30,342 bases of DNA, from positions 1-30,342 of the IMG/VR virus record IMGVR_UViG_3300033981_000090; one strand, given 5' to 3'. Shown one piece after another: positions 13,069 to 20,711 of the stretch. The notes under the pieces were generated by a model. It saw nothing but the letters and a program-made list of their open reading frames with translations. It ran no database searches and was not told where the DNA came from. This DNA comes from a virus. A program made the position numbers and the translations under genes. The first letter of the stretch is position 1. Each line of letters opens with the position of its first letter.

Positions 13069-13934
13069 TGGATACCTCCGATGTTGTTTGCGACAGTAAG
13101 AATGATGGACGGAATGCCTGGATGTGGTGCTACAGGACCAGAGGCCAGAAGCTGCACGCCAAGATTGCTCACGCTGAACATGACCTCGACGTAGTCTCCT
13201 GCCTTCAAGTTGAAAAACAAATTCAGAGCCACAAACACTTCAGCATTGTTGCCCTGAATGCGCACTTGGCTGGCTGAATTGGTGACATCAGCTCCATTGA
13301 GTCTGAACCACACATAGAACTCTTCAGCCGTTGCGACTGTCGAATCAAGCTGCACAGAAATCTGGAAGTTGTAGATGCCTTCAGTGTCGACGTAGACGCG
13401 CGAAGTTGGCGTGCCAAGGTAAACGCCATGACTCAAGTCTGTGGTGTTGAACGTAATGGCCTTGGCCGTGTTGATGACTGTGGCAGTCTGCGTGGTGGTG
13501 TCGTAGAACGAGCCATACCGGCTGCGCTTGAACTCGCGCTTCGGTGGCAGCATCTGCAGCCCTTCGACAGCCTCAGCCAGCCTGGATAGCAGCGCCATCG
13601 CCTGGTTGGCTTTGTTCTCTGCTGACGCAATGCTGACTGCTGTTTCCTGTGCCAGCATGGCGATTTGGTCCAGCGCTTGTGTGGCTTTGATGTCACTGAC
13701 CGAGCAGCAGACAGCCACCTCCTGCGCCAGTGCAGCGATCTGACCGAGTGCCTGCACAGCCTTTGTATCGGCATTGCCGGCCAAAATGGTGGCCACCTCC
13801 ACCTGATCAGGGGCCACCGAAGCAGCCACCGCAAACAGGTTCTCGAACTGCTTGATCTGCTCGAAGTCCTTCAAGAACGTGGCGAGCTGATCTCGGGTCA
13901 GGCCGAGTGGTGGGATGCGTGGATTGGTGGCCAT
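13065..13934 (-). CDS. Needle-like protein: coiled coil plus C1q/TNF-type head
   Basis: A 289-residue protein. Residues 15-130 are helical and include a 25-residue tandem repeat: residues 56-80, 81-105 and a diverged copy 106-130, with the shared pattern (D)xKAxQALxQIAxLAQExAV. Residues about 138-285 form a beta-rich globular region (KAITFNTTDLSHGVYL, YVDTEGIYNFQISVQLD, FFNLKAGDYVEVMFSVS) with the hallmarks of a trimeric C1q/TNF-like jelly roll. It directly follows the gp10-like gene, the place of the gp26 tail needle in P22; in the related phage Sf6 the needle tip has a TNF-like knob. A tail-plug or needle role is inferred from architecture and order. Confidence 0.6.
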   Translation of the reverse strand: MATNPRIPPLGLTRDQLATFLKDFEQIKQFENLFAVAASVAPDQVEVATILAGNADTKAVQALGQIAALAQEVAVCCSVSDIKATQALDQIAMLAQETAVSIASAENKANQAMALLSRLAEAVEGLQMLPPKREFKRSRYGSFYDTTTQTATVINTAKAITFNTTDLSHGVYLGTPTSRVYVDTEGIYNFQISVQLDSTVATAEEFYVWFRLNGADVTNSASQVRIQGNNAEVFVALNLFFNLKAGDYVEVMFSVSNLGVQLLASGPVAPHPGIPSIILTVANNIGGIQ

Positions 13935-15337
13935 CAGTAGAGCAGCCCTTCAATCTGCGCTTCCAGCCGTGCGAAGGCCAGATGCGCATCGCTGTCGCCG
14001 CGGAAGCGCTGGATGCGCCAGTTGCGCATGCTGCCCTGCTGGAACCACGCCAGGCGCTTCTTGGTGTTGCCGATGGTGCCAGCACGCAGTGGCCGATCCT
14101 GGCTCCATGACAGGCCGTCCAGGCTGTAGCTGGTGGTGATGATTGGGTCGACGCCAAGCGCCACGCGGCCGGTCAAGCTGACCAGCTCCAGCTCATGGAA
14201 CAGAGCGCCGTTGCCCTCGTTGTAGGCAATCAGCGTGCCGAACTCCCAGCGCACTTTCTGACCCCAGTGCGTGCCAATGGTGTCCACCAGATAGCCGATG
14301 TTGCTCGACTGCGGATCACCGACAAGCCACTTGTCGTAGGCCCAGACCAGGTTGCGCGCACGGTACTGACTGAACCCGACGACCGTGGTCGTCAGCGTGA
14401 ACCAGACCAGCTCGCCCAGCGCCTCGCTGGCCGCTGCGTCATAGACCAGCGTGCGGTCAGGCAGGTGGACGTAGAGGTGCTGGTGCGCCTTGTCGTTGCG
14501 CGCCTCCAGCTTCACCGTGGCGAGCTGCGCCTCGGTGTACTGCAGCAGAATCTCGTCGATCTCCTGCGTGCTCACCTTGGTGGCAGTGGCGTTGGCGCCC
14601 ATGTAGATGCCTGGCGCTTCGTTGCGGCCGCTGCCCAAAAAAGCCACCTGCTCCATGAAAACGCAGCATCCAAACGTGCCAATGACGCCCTTCTGAACCT
14701 GTGCGCCATCGATGCGTTGGAACGGGAAGAAGTCGCCGCCCACGTTGTCGAACACCTCGATGGTATTGCGGTTCAGTGCATAGACCTCGTTGCGCAGCTT
14801 CAGCAGCGCCACCACCGGGTCAGGATCGACCTCGCTGGAGCCGTACTTCAGCGGGTTGACCTGAGTTGGGTCTGACAGCTCGGTCACCACCAGGCTTGAA
14901 CCATCGGTGGTCATGAAGTAGCCGTCCACCCAGCAAAAATCCAGCACCACACCAAGATCAGGATCAGTCACCTGCGTGAGGACGCCGTTCCAGTAGTACA
15001 GCCTGCCGCCAGACGCAATGGCCAAGCGGTCGAAGCTGTAGTCCATCGTCACCAGCGTGTTGATTGGTCCACCAACCTCGCCAAGCACGGTCACAGCGCC
15101 ATTGCTGGCCACAGTCACGAGCTTGGTGCCCATGACGCGATAGCAGGTGCCGTTCCAGTTGATGCCGCCGCGGTCAATGCCAGGGCCGCTGCCGTTGGCC
15201 ACGATGCCGTCACCTGGCCGCAGGAAGCCGGAGCTGATGCCGCTGTTCTTGGGCACTGGCACCATGTTGACCGGGTAGGACGTGCGGAAATCCGGTCCGT
15301 TGTCGGTGTAGATGCCGTTCAGGATTGGAATCTGCAT
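13934..15337 (-). CDS. P22 gp10-like tail hub / packaged DNA stabilisation protein
   Basis: A 467-residue protein, almost the length of P22 gp10 (about 472). It opens IPILNGIYTDNGPDFRTSYPVNMVPV, a typical start for the family, and continues with propeller-like strand repeats (INWNGTCYRVMGTKLV, DRLAIASGGRLYYWNG, EVYALNRNTIEVFDN). It contains QRIDGAQVQKGVIG and later RWEFGTLIAYNEG. In P22, gp10 binds the portal-gp4 assembly, closes the head and holds the needle and spikes. The gene lies next to the gp4-like and needle-like genes, as expected. Confidence 0.88.
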   Translation of the reverse strand: MQIPILNGIYTDNGPDFRTSYPVNMVPVPKNSGISSGFLRPGDGIVANGSGPGIDRGGINWNGTCYRVMGTKLVTVASNGAVTVLGEVGGPINTLVTMDYSFDRLAIASGGRLYYWNGVLTQVTDPDLGVVLDFCWVDGYFMTTDGSSLVVTELSDPTQVNPLKYGSSEVDPDPVVALLKLRNEVYALNRNTIEVFDNVGGDFFPFQRIDGAQVQKGVIGTFGCCVFMEQVAFLGSGRNEAPGIYMGANATATKVSTQEIDEILLQYTEAQLATVKLEARNDKAHQHLYVHLPDRTLVYDAAASEALGELVWFTLTTTVVGFSQYRARNLVWAYDKWLVGDPQSSNIGYLVDTIGTHWGQKVRWEFGTLIAYNEGNGALFHELELVSLTGRVALGVDPIITTSYSLDGLSWSQDRPLRAGTIGNTKKRLAWFQQGSMRNWRIQRFRGDSDAHLAFARLEAQIEGLLY

Positions 15338-15341
15338 GGCC

Positions 15342-15629
15342 TTACCACTTCACCTTGTCTGCCCAGTAGGCAGCGCTCATCTTTCCCTTGGCGATGTTGC
15401 CGGCATGCCTGGCCTTGAATGACTCGCGCCTTGCCTTGTCTGCTTTGGACTCGCCTTCCTTCTTGGGGCTGCCAGAGACGCCTTGCTGGCCGAACCTGAT
15501 CGTCTTGACCTGGTCGCCAGACTTGGCCACCACGACATGCGACTTGGTCGGATGCCCAGGCGTGCGCTTGGGCTTATTGAAGCCCTCGACGCCAACACGC
15601 TCCAGCCGTGGGTCTTTCTTGGCCGCCAT
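15342..15629 (-). CDS. Conserved basic phage protein, 95 aa
   Basis: A 95-residue, strongly basic protein with a pattern I recognise from many podovirus structural regions: KDPRLERVGVEGFNKPKRTP, then HVVVAKSGDQVKTIRFGQQG, then ESKADKARRESFKARHA and MSAAYWADKVKW. Function is unknown; its charge suggests nucleic-acid contact. ATG 15629 is preferred; a TTG two codons earlier overlaps the upstream stop and is possible. It lies between the gp10-like gene and a conserved structural-type gene. Confidence 0.65.
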   Translation of the reverse strand: MAAKKDPRLERVGVEGFNKPKRTPGHPTKSHVVVAKSGDQVKTIRFGQQGVSGSPKKEGESKADKARRESFKARHAGNIAKGKMSAAYWADKVKW

Positions 15630-15631
15630 GA

Positions 15632-16087
15632 TCAAGCAATCCGATACCAGGAGTTGGTGGCCTGCACGAAGCGCATGCGGAAGAAGTCTTCGGCAGCCAG
15701 CGTGGCTGGAGCACCATAGGCCGCCGCGGCACCGTTCAGCGCCAGCGTGAATGCCGTGATCTGCTGAGTGGTGGTGATCAGCACCTCGGTACCGTCAGGC
15801 GTGCCAGTGTTCAGCGGCAGCGTCACCGTGCCAGTGGCCAGCGTGCCGGCCGGCTGGATCAGCATCCACTGCTGCTGCGCCACAGGCGTGGGCACGGCCA
15901 GGTTGAAGCCGGTGCCAGGCGTGTAGACGTTGGTGGCCAGCGTGGGGCTGGCAAAGGTCTGCTGGAAGTAGGCCAGCAGCGCACTGATCGGCAGACGCCT
16001 TGCATCGCCGTTGTTCGGGCTGTAGATCGGAACCTGGTCACCAGGCGATACCTGGGCCAGCAGGGGGAGTTGGTAGATTTGCGGCAT
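15632..16087 (-). CDS. Conserved structural-type protein, 151 aa
   Basis: A 151-residue protein beginning MPQIYQLPLLAQVSPGDQVP with a clear GAGGA ribosome binding site. The N-terminal part (residues 1-45) looks like an attachment or oligomerisation segment (SNNGDARRLPISALLAYFQ-like, common in phage fibre or decoration proteins). The rest is beta-rich (QQWMLIQPAGTLATGTVTLP). Similar proteins sit between gp4-like and gp10-like genes in other podoviruses. The precise role is unknown. Confidence 0.5.
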   Translation of the reverse strand: MPQIYQLPLLAQVSPGDQVPIYSPNNGDARRLPISALLAYFQQTFASPTLATNVYTPGTGFNLAVPTPVAQQQWMLIQPAGTLATGTVTLPLNTGTPDGTEVLITTTQQITAFTLALNGAAAAYGAPATLAAEDFFRMRFVQATNSWYRIA

Positions 16088-16097
16088 GGTGTGTTCC

Positions 16098-16580
16098 TCA
16101 GTTGTACTCGATGGGGCCGTCCGGTCCTGCAGTGACCGGGTCGACCGGCTGACTCAGGAACGGGTTGTCGTACACGCGCCAGGGCTTGTTGCCGGCACCG
16201 GATGGCATCGTGTTCGGGAATTGCTGCTCCAGCGGAGCTGTGGCGCGCTGCAGCAGGGTGTCGTATCCCTGCTTGGCCGTGGCCTTGGTCTCGTTCATGA
16301 CCTGCTTGCCGTAGCTCGGAGCCAGGCGCACGCCAAGATTGCAGATGATGGTCTCGTAGGCCGAGTCCGGCACGTTGGTCTGCTCGTCGATGCTGCCATC
16401 CTGGGGGCTGGCCGGGATCGGGTAGCCGAGCCGAATGCCCTTGCCATTCCAATCGGCCATCATGGCATCGAGCCTGCGCCTGGCTGTCTCAAGCTGCTCC
16501 GGCTGCAGGTCGAAGACGTAGGACGCAAGGCCGATCTCCTCGAAGGCTGCATAGACGAACTGGCGCTTGCTGTATCCCAT
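16098..16580 (-). CDS. P22 gp4-like tail accessory / head completion factor
   Basis: A 160-residue helical protein (P22 gp4 is 166). Diagnostic features are KRQFVYAAFEEIGLASYVFD at the start, ETARRRLDAMMADWNGKGIRLGY (about residues 31-53), and DSAYETIICNLGVRLAPSYG. In P22, gp4 is the first factor to bind the portal after packaging, forming a ring that gp10 joins. AGGAG precedes the ATG. Position between coat and gp10-like genes agrees. Confidence 0.88.
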   Translation of the reverse strand: MGYSKRQFVYAAFEEIGLASYVFDLQPEQLETARRRLDAMMADWNGKGIRLGYPIPASPQDGSIDEQTNVPDSAYETIICNLGVRLAPSYGKQVMNETKATAKQGYDTLLQRATAPLEQQFPNTMPSGAGNKPWRVYDNPFLSQPVDPVTAGPDGPIEYN

Positions 16581-16581
16581 G

Positions 16582-17067
16582 TCACTCTCCTGATGTCTGC
16601 TGTGCGAGCGCCGTCTCGATCATGCTGGCCAGTTTCTTGTCGGACGTGCGCTTGTTGAATGGTATCGCCAGCTCGGTGGCTTTGGCCTCCAGTTCCTCGC
16701 GTGTCGGTGGTGCGTTGTCCTCGACGACAGGCGCAGCAGGTTCTGGTGCTGGAGCTGGTTCTGGTGCTGGCTCTGGTGCTGGCGCAGGGGCTGGTTTTTT
16801 GGCCGCCTTGACCACCGATGCGCGCCGTTCGACAGGCGGTTTCTGTTTCACAGGCGTGCGCCTGGGGTTCTTGGACTTGCGCCCCATCAGATGGCGCGCT
16901 GCCAGCGGTCCTGCTGCCTCGATGGCCGCCTCCAGCGTCATGTGCCAGCCGGCTGCCAGCTTGGCATCCAGTTGCGCCTGGCCATGCATCGGCATGGCGT
17001 CATAGGAATAGCGTGCGCGCTGGATCGAGCCAGGCGCGCGATAGACGAGGCAGGGGAATGTGGTCAT
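16582..17067 (-). CDS. Hypothetical protein with Pro/Ala/Glu repeats and SAP-like C-terminus
   Basis: A 161-residue protein in three parts. Residues 1-60 form a globular segment (FPCLVYRAPGSIQRARYSYD, GQAQLDAKLAAGWHMTLEAAI). Residues 62-115 form a basic, then Pro/Ala/Glu low-complexity linker with repeated PAPEP units. Residues about 118-156 form a compact helical domain, PPTREELEAKATELAIPFNK plus RTSDKKLASMIETAL, like the HeH/SAP-type helix-extension-helix found at the end of several phage head proteins. The role is unknown; nucleic-acid or head binding is possible. It overlaps the downstream-transcribed neighbour at 17064 by four bases. Confidence 0.55.
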   Translation of the reverse strand: MTTFPCLVYRAPGSIQRARYSYDAMPMHGQAQLDAKLAAGWHMTLEAAIEAAGPLAARHLMGRKSKNPRRTPVKQKPPVERRASVVKAAKKPAPAPAPEPAPEPAPAPEPAAPVVEDNAPPTREELEAKATELAIPFNKRTSDKKLASMIETALAQQTSGE

Positions 17068-17237
17068 TTCTTGGCCTTTGGTTTCTTGGCGGTCTTGGCC
17101 GCGGCCTTGAATGCGGCCTCAGTCGGTGCGCCTCTGGTTCCAGGCTTTCGCATGCGCTCAGGCGTCTTGCCTGCGGCCTTCTGGCGCTCGATGCGCTCGC
17201 GCTTGGCGTGGATGTTGGCGTAGAGGCCGGCTTTCAC
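17064..17237 (-). CDS. Tiny Lys/Arg-rich conserved protein, 57 aa
   Basis: The reading frame is longer, but the natural start is GTG 17237, overlapping the stop of the upstream small gene in a GTGA junction. The 57-residue product begins MKAGLYANIHAKRERIERQ and contains KMRKPG-like RMRKPGTRGAPTEAAFKAAA. This MKAGLYANIHAKR...MRKPG.KGAPT pattern is a conserved small phage protein. The net charge is strongly positive. Function unknown; DNA or capsid-interior binding is a guess. Confidence 0.7.
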   Translation of the reverse strand: MKAGLYANIHAKRERIERQKAAGKTPERMRKPGTRGAPTEAAFKAAAKTAKKPKAKK

Positions 17238-17404
17238 TTCTTGGCCTTCTTCGGTGCTTTGCTGGGCTTTCCTGCGGCCTTGGCAGCCGTGCGCGCAGTG
17301 GACAGCGCCACAGCGACAGCCTGCTTCTGGGGCATGCCCTTCTTCATCTCCTTGGAGATGTTCTTGCTGATGGACTTCTGCGAATAACCCTTGGTCAGTG
17401 GCAT
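17234..17404 (-). CDS. Tiny Lys-rich conserved protein, 56 aa
   Basis: A short gene from ATG 17404, with AAGGAG 6 bases before it, ending at 17234 in a GTGA overlap with the next gene. The 56-residue product begins MPLTKGYSQKSISKNISKEM and contains KKGMPQKQAVAVALSTAR, a motif typical of a widespread small phage protein family, then a tail of Ala/Lys/Pro (KPSKAPKKAKK). It is the first gene after the coat-gene hairpin. Function unknown. Confidence 0.7.
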   Translation of the reverse strand: MPLTKGYSQKSISKNISKEMKKGMPQKQAVAVALSTARTAAKAAGKPSKAPKKAKK

Positions 17405-17421
17405 GTGTGTCTCCTTGGCAA

Positions 17422-17443
17422 TGGGGGGACCGAAGTCCCCCCA
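17422..17443 (-). terminator. Strong UUCG-loop hairpin after the coat gene
   Basis: Directly downstream of the coat stop, a perfect 9-bp stem (TGGGGGGAC and GTCCCCCCA) is closed, on the transcribed strand, by C-TTCG-G, an extra-stable UNCG tetraloop. No U-run follows, so full intrinsic termination is unlikely. Partial termination, or protection of the coat mRNA from 3' nucleases, would both raise coat levels relative to the genes beyond. It lies in the 53-bp gap 17405-17457. Confidence 0.6.
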
Positions 17444-17457
17444 CTCTTGCCGTCAGC

Positions 17458-18750
17458 TTACTGGTTGAACAACAAGATGCCGGACATCTCGGGCTGCTTG
17501 TTCACCACACCGAACAGCGTGTCGAGACGATACTTGATCGTCATGCTGTCGATGTCGTAGAACTTCTGCATCACCACTTCGATGTTGTTGTCGGTGGTAG
17601 CGCGCATCACTGCGGTACCAGCGTCAGACGGGACAGCGTAGCGGCCAGGCAGCAGCTCAAGTGCATCACGCTGCCAGAACACGTTCACTGCAGCAGTGTT
17701 CACGTTCAGGAAGGTGATGGCAGCAGCAGCCGCAGGCGTCACGATCACGTTCTGATACTGGAGTTCAGCATCAGAGCCACCCTGGGCCGAGATGATCGGC
17801 GGGGTGATGACCAGATCGGTACCACCGGCAGGCACGCTCACCACGCGGAAGGTCTTGGGCTGGCCAGTACCTTGCTTGGTGATGTGATGCACGGCCTCGA
17901 CGCCATCGATGGTGAACGCATCGCCAGCCACAATACCAGCCGTCGCGTTGACGGTGATGGTCTGGAAGCGGTTGTCCACGTTCTGGGTTTCGCCAGAGAT
18001 GGCGGTCGAGGTGGCTTGCGGGACGTAGTAGTTGTTCGCCGCGGCCTGGGTGTCGATGGTGACAGGAGCTGCGGGAGCAGCGCCGACCAGACGGTTGGCG
18101 TAGTCGAACTTGAACGTCTCGAAGCCAGCGACCATGCCGACGAACGAGCGCTCGAAGGCGCTGTTCGACTTGTTGCCGTTGAACGAACGAGCTGCGGTAC
18201 CAGTCGCGCCGGTAGCGATGTTGCCAGCCAGGCCGTTGTAGTCGCGGCTGGACAGCGCCAGGTAGCGGTCATAGTTGGCCACGCCCTGCTCGTTCATGAT
18301 GCTGTCGCACAAAGCGACATCATCATAGGTGCCAGCAGGAGCGCCAACGTCCACCACCAGCGAGCCGAGGTTCGCAGCAGCGTTCATGATCGCCAGGTTG
18401 ATGTCCGAAGCCAGCTTCTGCTTGGCAGCCTCGCCCAGACGGCCTTCCTGCAGTGCATCACGCAGGTCAAGCGCAGTCATGGTCCAGGGCACCGTGCGGC
18501 TGAAGCCGATGGTGGCCGGGACAGCCAACTGCGTCATGTCCTGGTAGCCAGGGATGGCCACACCGGGAGTCGAGGAAATCGACTGCGCGATGTAGGGCTG
18601 GGGACGCCAGATGATGTCGTTGGTACGAGCCATCATCGTCTGGTCGGTGTTGTAGATGCTCACGTTGCGCGAGAGCACCAGGGCATCGTGAAAGCCTTCG
18701 AGCAGGTTCTCGAACGCAACACGCTCTTCTTTGGAAAAACTATTCGCCAT
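17458..18750 (-). CDS. Major coat protein, P22 gp5 family
   Basis: A 430-residue protein, the same length as P22 gp5, with an HK97-type fold expected. Recognisable blocks are TNDIIWRPQPYIAQSI, FSRTVPWTMTALDLRDALQE, then ANRLVGAAP near residue 220. An inserted beta-rich region (about residues 225-345: TITVNATAGIVAGDAFTIDG, VHHITKQGTGQPKTFRV) corresponds to the P22 insertion domain, and the end is MTIKYRLDTLFGVVNKQPEM. It builds the procapsid with the scaffold and portal. AGGAG stands 7 bases before the ATG, and a strong hairpin follows the stop, as fits the most abundant virion protein. Confidence 0.92.
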   Translation of the reverse strand: MANSFSKEERVAFENLLEGFHDALVLSRNVSIYNTDQTMMARTNDIIWRPQPYIAQSISSTPGVAIPGYQDMTQLAVPATIGFSRTVPWTMTALDLRDALQEGRLGEAAKQKLASDINLAIMNAAANLGSLVVDVGAPAGTYDDVALCDSIMNEQGVANYDRYLALSSRDYNGLAGNIATGATGTAARSFNGNKSNSAFERSFVGMVAGFETFKFDYANRLVGAAPAAPVTIDTQAAANNYYVPQATSTAISGETQNVDNRFQTITVNATAGIVAGDAFTIDGVEAVHHITKQGTGQPKTFRVVSVPAGGTDLVITPPIISAQGGSDAELQYQNVIVTPAAAAAITFLNVNTAAVNVFWQRDALELLPGRYAVPSDAGTAVMRATTDNNIEVVMQKFYDIDSMTIKYRLDTLFGVVNKQPEMSGILLFNQ

Positions 18751-18771
18751 GATTGGCTCCTATTTCAAAAA

Positions 18772-19686
18772 TCAGTTTCTGGATGCTGCTTGCTTCTGCC
18801 GTTTGTACTGGAGCACCTTGGTGTAGTTTCCAGTCTTCTCAGCTTCGGCACGCAGCCGTTCAAGGGTTGAGTCCACCGTGCCAGATGCTCGACCAGTTCC
18901 CTGGACGATGCGCTCAGGCGCGGGTGCTGCTCTGCGATTTGTGACTTTCAATTCTTTCTCCAGTCTTGCCACCGCAAAAGCAAACTTCACGGGGTCGGTA
19001 ATCTTTGAGAGGTCGGCTGCCTTCTTTGGGTTCTTTCCGAGTGCGTACACCACCAGCGCAGGGTTTTCAGCTCCTTGCAGGATCACGCCTTGCTGGGTGA
19101 CGCTGAAGACCTCCTGGGCAATCGCCTCGGCATCCTCATAGTCTCGGACCTTCAGCTCGGCCTTGGCCTTGCTGTAGCCCTCCAGCTTGGCTTGCCAGGC
19201 CTGATGCTGCTGCTGCTCTGCCATCCTGGCCTGTTCGACCATGAAGTCATGCTGCCGCTTGCGCTCATGCCAAGCATCCAATGCCTGCTCGAATCTCTCG
19301 GCATCGTAGTCGTGGTCCTCCAGCTTCGGTTTCGGTCCCAACTGCACTGGTTTGTTCTCAGGTGCAGAGGTTGCGAGCTTTGCTTCGAGTTCACGAATCC
19401 GGCGCTCTTTTTCCCTGTTGGCCTTGCGTAGCTCTCGAACCCATTCAGGTGCGCGAACTTCCTCTTCGGTGGGTGGCGACTCCTCACCTATGGAGACCAC
19501 AACTTCGTCTGACTCCTCCGCGTGCTCGTCATCGGAACCCACAGCCTGCTGGCCATCAGCGGAATCGTCCTCGCTGACTTCAATCTCAACAGGTTGCTGC
19601 TCGTCATCCAGCACCGCGGCCTCGCCGCCGTTGTCGTTTTCTCCTGCTTCTGCCTTCAAATTCATCGTTGACCCCATCAAACTCAC
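18772..19686 (-). CDS. Scaffolding protein, P22 gp8-like
   Basis: A protein of 297-304 residues (P22 gp8 is 303). It is very acidic in the first third (VEIEVSEDDSADGQQAVG), then highly helical and charged (WVRELRKANREKERRIRELE), and ends in a basic helix-turn-helix (TLERLRAEAEKTGNYTKVLQYKRQKQ), the part that binds coat protein in P22. The domain VFSVTQQGVILQGAENPALV is typical of the family. It guides coat assembly and then leaves the head. GTG 19686 overlaps the upstream stop (GTGA); ATG 19677 and 19665 are alternatives, none with a strong ribosome binding site. Confidence 0.83.
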   Translation of the reverse strand: MSLMGSTMNLKAEAGENDNGGEAAVLDDEQQPVEIEVSEDDSADGQQAVGSDDEHAEESDEVVVSIGEESPPTEEEVRAPEWVRELRKANREKERRIRELEAKLATSAPENKPVQLGPKPKLEDHDYDAERFEQALDAWHERKRQHDFMVEQARMAEQQQHQAWQAKLEGYSKAKAELKVRDYEDAEAIAQEVFSVTQQGVILQGAENPALVVYALGKNPKKAADLSKITDPVKFAFAVARLEKELKVTNRRAAPAPERIVQGTGRASGTVDSTLERLRAEAEKTGNYTKVLQYKRQKQAASRN

Positions 19687-19877
19687 TCAATTTGAACGGC
19701 TGAGTGGTTACCGTTTCCCACATTTTCACTCATTCCGAGCGCTCTGCGCAAGGCCGCATAGACCAGGCGCAATCGCAGCTCGGTCTCAGCCTTGAACTCG
19801 GCTGGCTCCGGCTGCTCTGACTCGATGGCCGAGTGGATGTACTCGACCAGGCGCTCGAACTCGTCTTGTGTGCTCAT
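19683..19877 (-). CDS. Small hypothetical protein between frameshifted gene and scaffold, 64 aa
   Basis: Start ATG 19877 is chosen because it overlaps the upstream stop (ATGA); the frame extends to 19925 but that part lies in the upstream gene. The 64-residue product is acidic and helical (STQDEFERLVEYIHSAIESE, ELRLRLVYAALRRALG) with a polar tail. It overlaps the scaffold start by four bases. No family is recognised. Position suggests a role in head assembly or only a coupling gene. Confidence 0.55.
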   Translation of the reverse strand: MSTQDEFERLVEYIHSAIESEQPEPAEFKAETELRLRLVYAALRRALGMSENVGNGNHSAVQIE

Positions 19878-20711
19878 CGCCCGGTCCTCGTAGATTCCAT
19901 GAAACGCATCAGGCTGTCGACCCATTCCTGGGTGGCTTGCTGCACCGGGTTCGATAGCTGGAACGACCGGATGTCGCCAGCCGGATCAGTGCCGGCAGCG
20001 CGCCTGGCCTGCGTGAACTCGGAAAACAGCAGCTCGCGCGGTATGGGTTGCTCGAAGCCGCCGACATACTGGCCGGCCAGTTGCGTGTTGTAGGTGGTGT
20101 GCGGGGCTGGCGACTCGGTGATGATGCGGCCTGTCGGGTCCATCTTGGCAATCGAGAAACCACCAGCATGGATCGGTGCGTCCATCAGCGACTGTTCGGT
20201 GATTGCCGCGCGTGTGGTCGGAAGGTCCGGGAATCCAGCCGTCTTGAACTGGTCCAGCGTCATGCGGTCGATGAAGGCATGCCGCAGCGCGCCATTGGCG
20301 TTGAGCTGGTCGCGCGCAGTCGGATCGTCGACGCCTTTCCATTCAGGCCTGAACCTGCGCACCTCTTTGTCAAACTCGCGCTTGGCCTTCTTGGTGATCT
20401 TGCCGCCCTTGATCTGCTCCAGCAGCGCATCGGACATCATGGTCGAGAAGTCGCCGCCGACATGACTCATCGGGGTGTAGACCATGTAAACATCGCCGCT
20501 GCCCTTGCCGGCCGCCTCCTGGACGCGCCTGGACAGGCCGGTGATCGGTCCCTTGTCAGACGCCCAGGCCGCACCGAATGGCAGGTGCGTGCGCATGAAG
20601 TCGGGGCCGCCTTCCAGCGCCACCGGAGTCGGCAGGCGCACGCCCTCGATCTCGGTCAGCATGCGGCCGGCTGCCGTGCGGTCACCAGTGGCCGGCAAGA
20701 TGGTTGCACCC
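19874..20711 (-). pseudogene. C-terminal part of frameshifted conserved morphogenesis gene
   Basis: This frame encodes about 279 residues that continue the protein begun at 21146. It picks up at GATILPATGDRTAAGRML and runs through VALEGGPDFMRTHLPFGA, AWASDKGPI, DVYMVYTPMSHVGGDFS to STRTGR. The blocks ATILP.TGDRTAAG and GG.DFMR...WAS are ones I know as continuous in proteins encoded between portal and scaffold in other podoviruses. The frame also stays open upstream to 20986, but that part is low-quality sequence and a shadow of the N-terminal frame. The break is at a GGG run (CCC on the plus strand, 20709-20711). Function unknown. Confidence 0.65.

Noticed and set aside
16732-16800. Repetitive GGTGCTGG-type DNA that could look like a repeat element
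   Set aside because: It encodes the Pro/Ala/Glu linker of the 161-aa protein in frame and needs no separate explanation.
17398-18870. 490-codon plus-strand ORF opposite the coat gene
   Set aside because: It is antisense to the strongly supported coat gene and would include the coat hairpin; no domain or ribosome binding site was seen.
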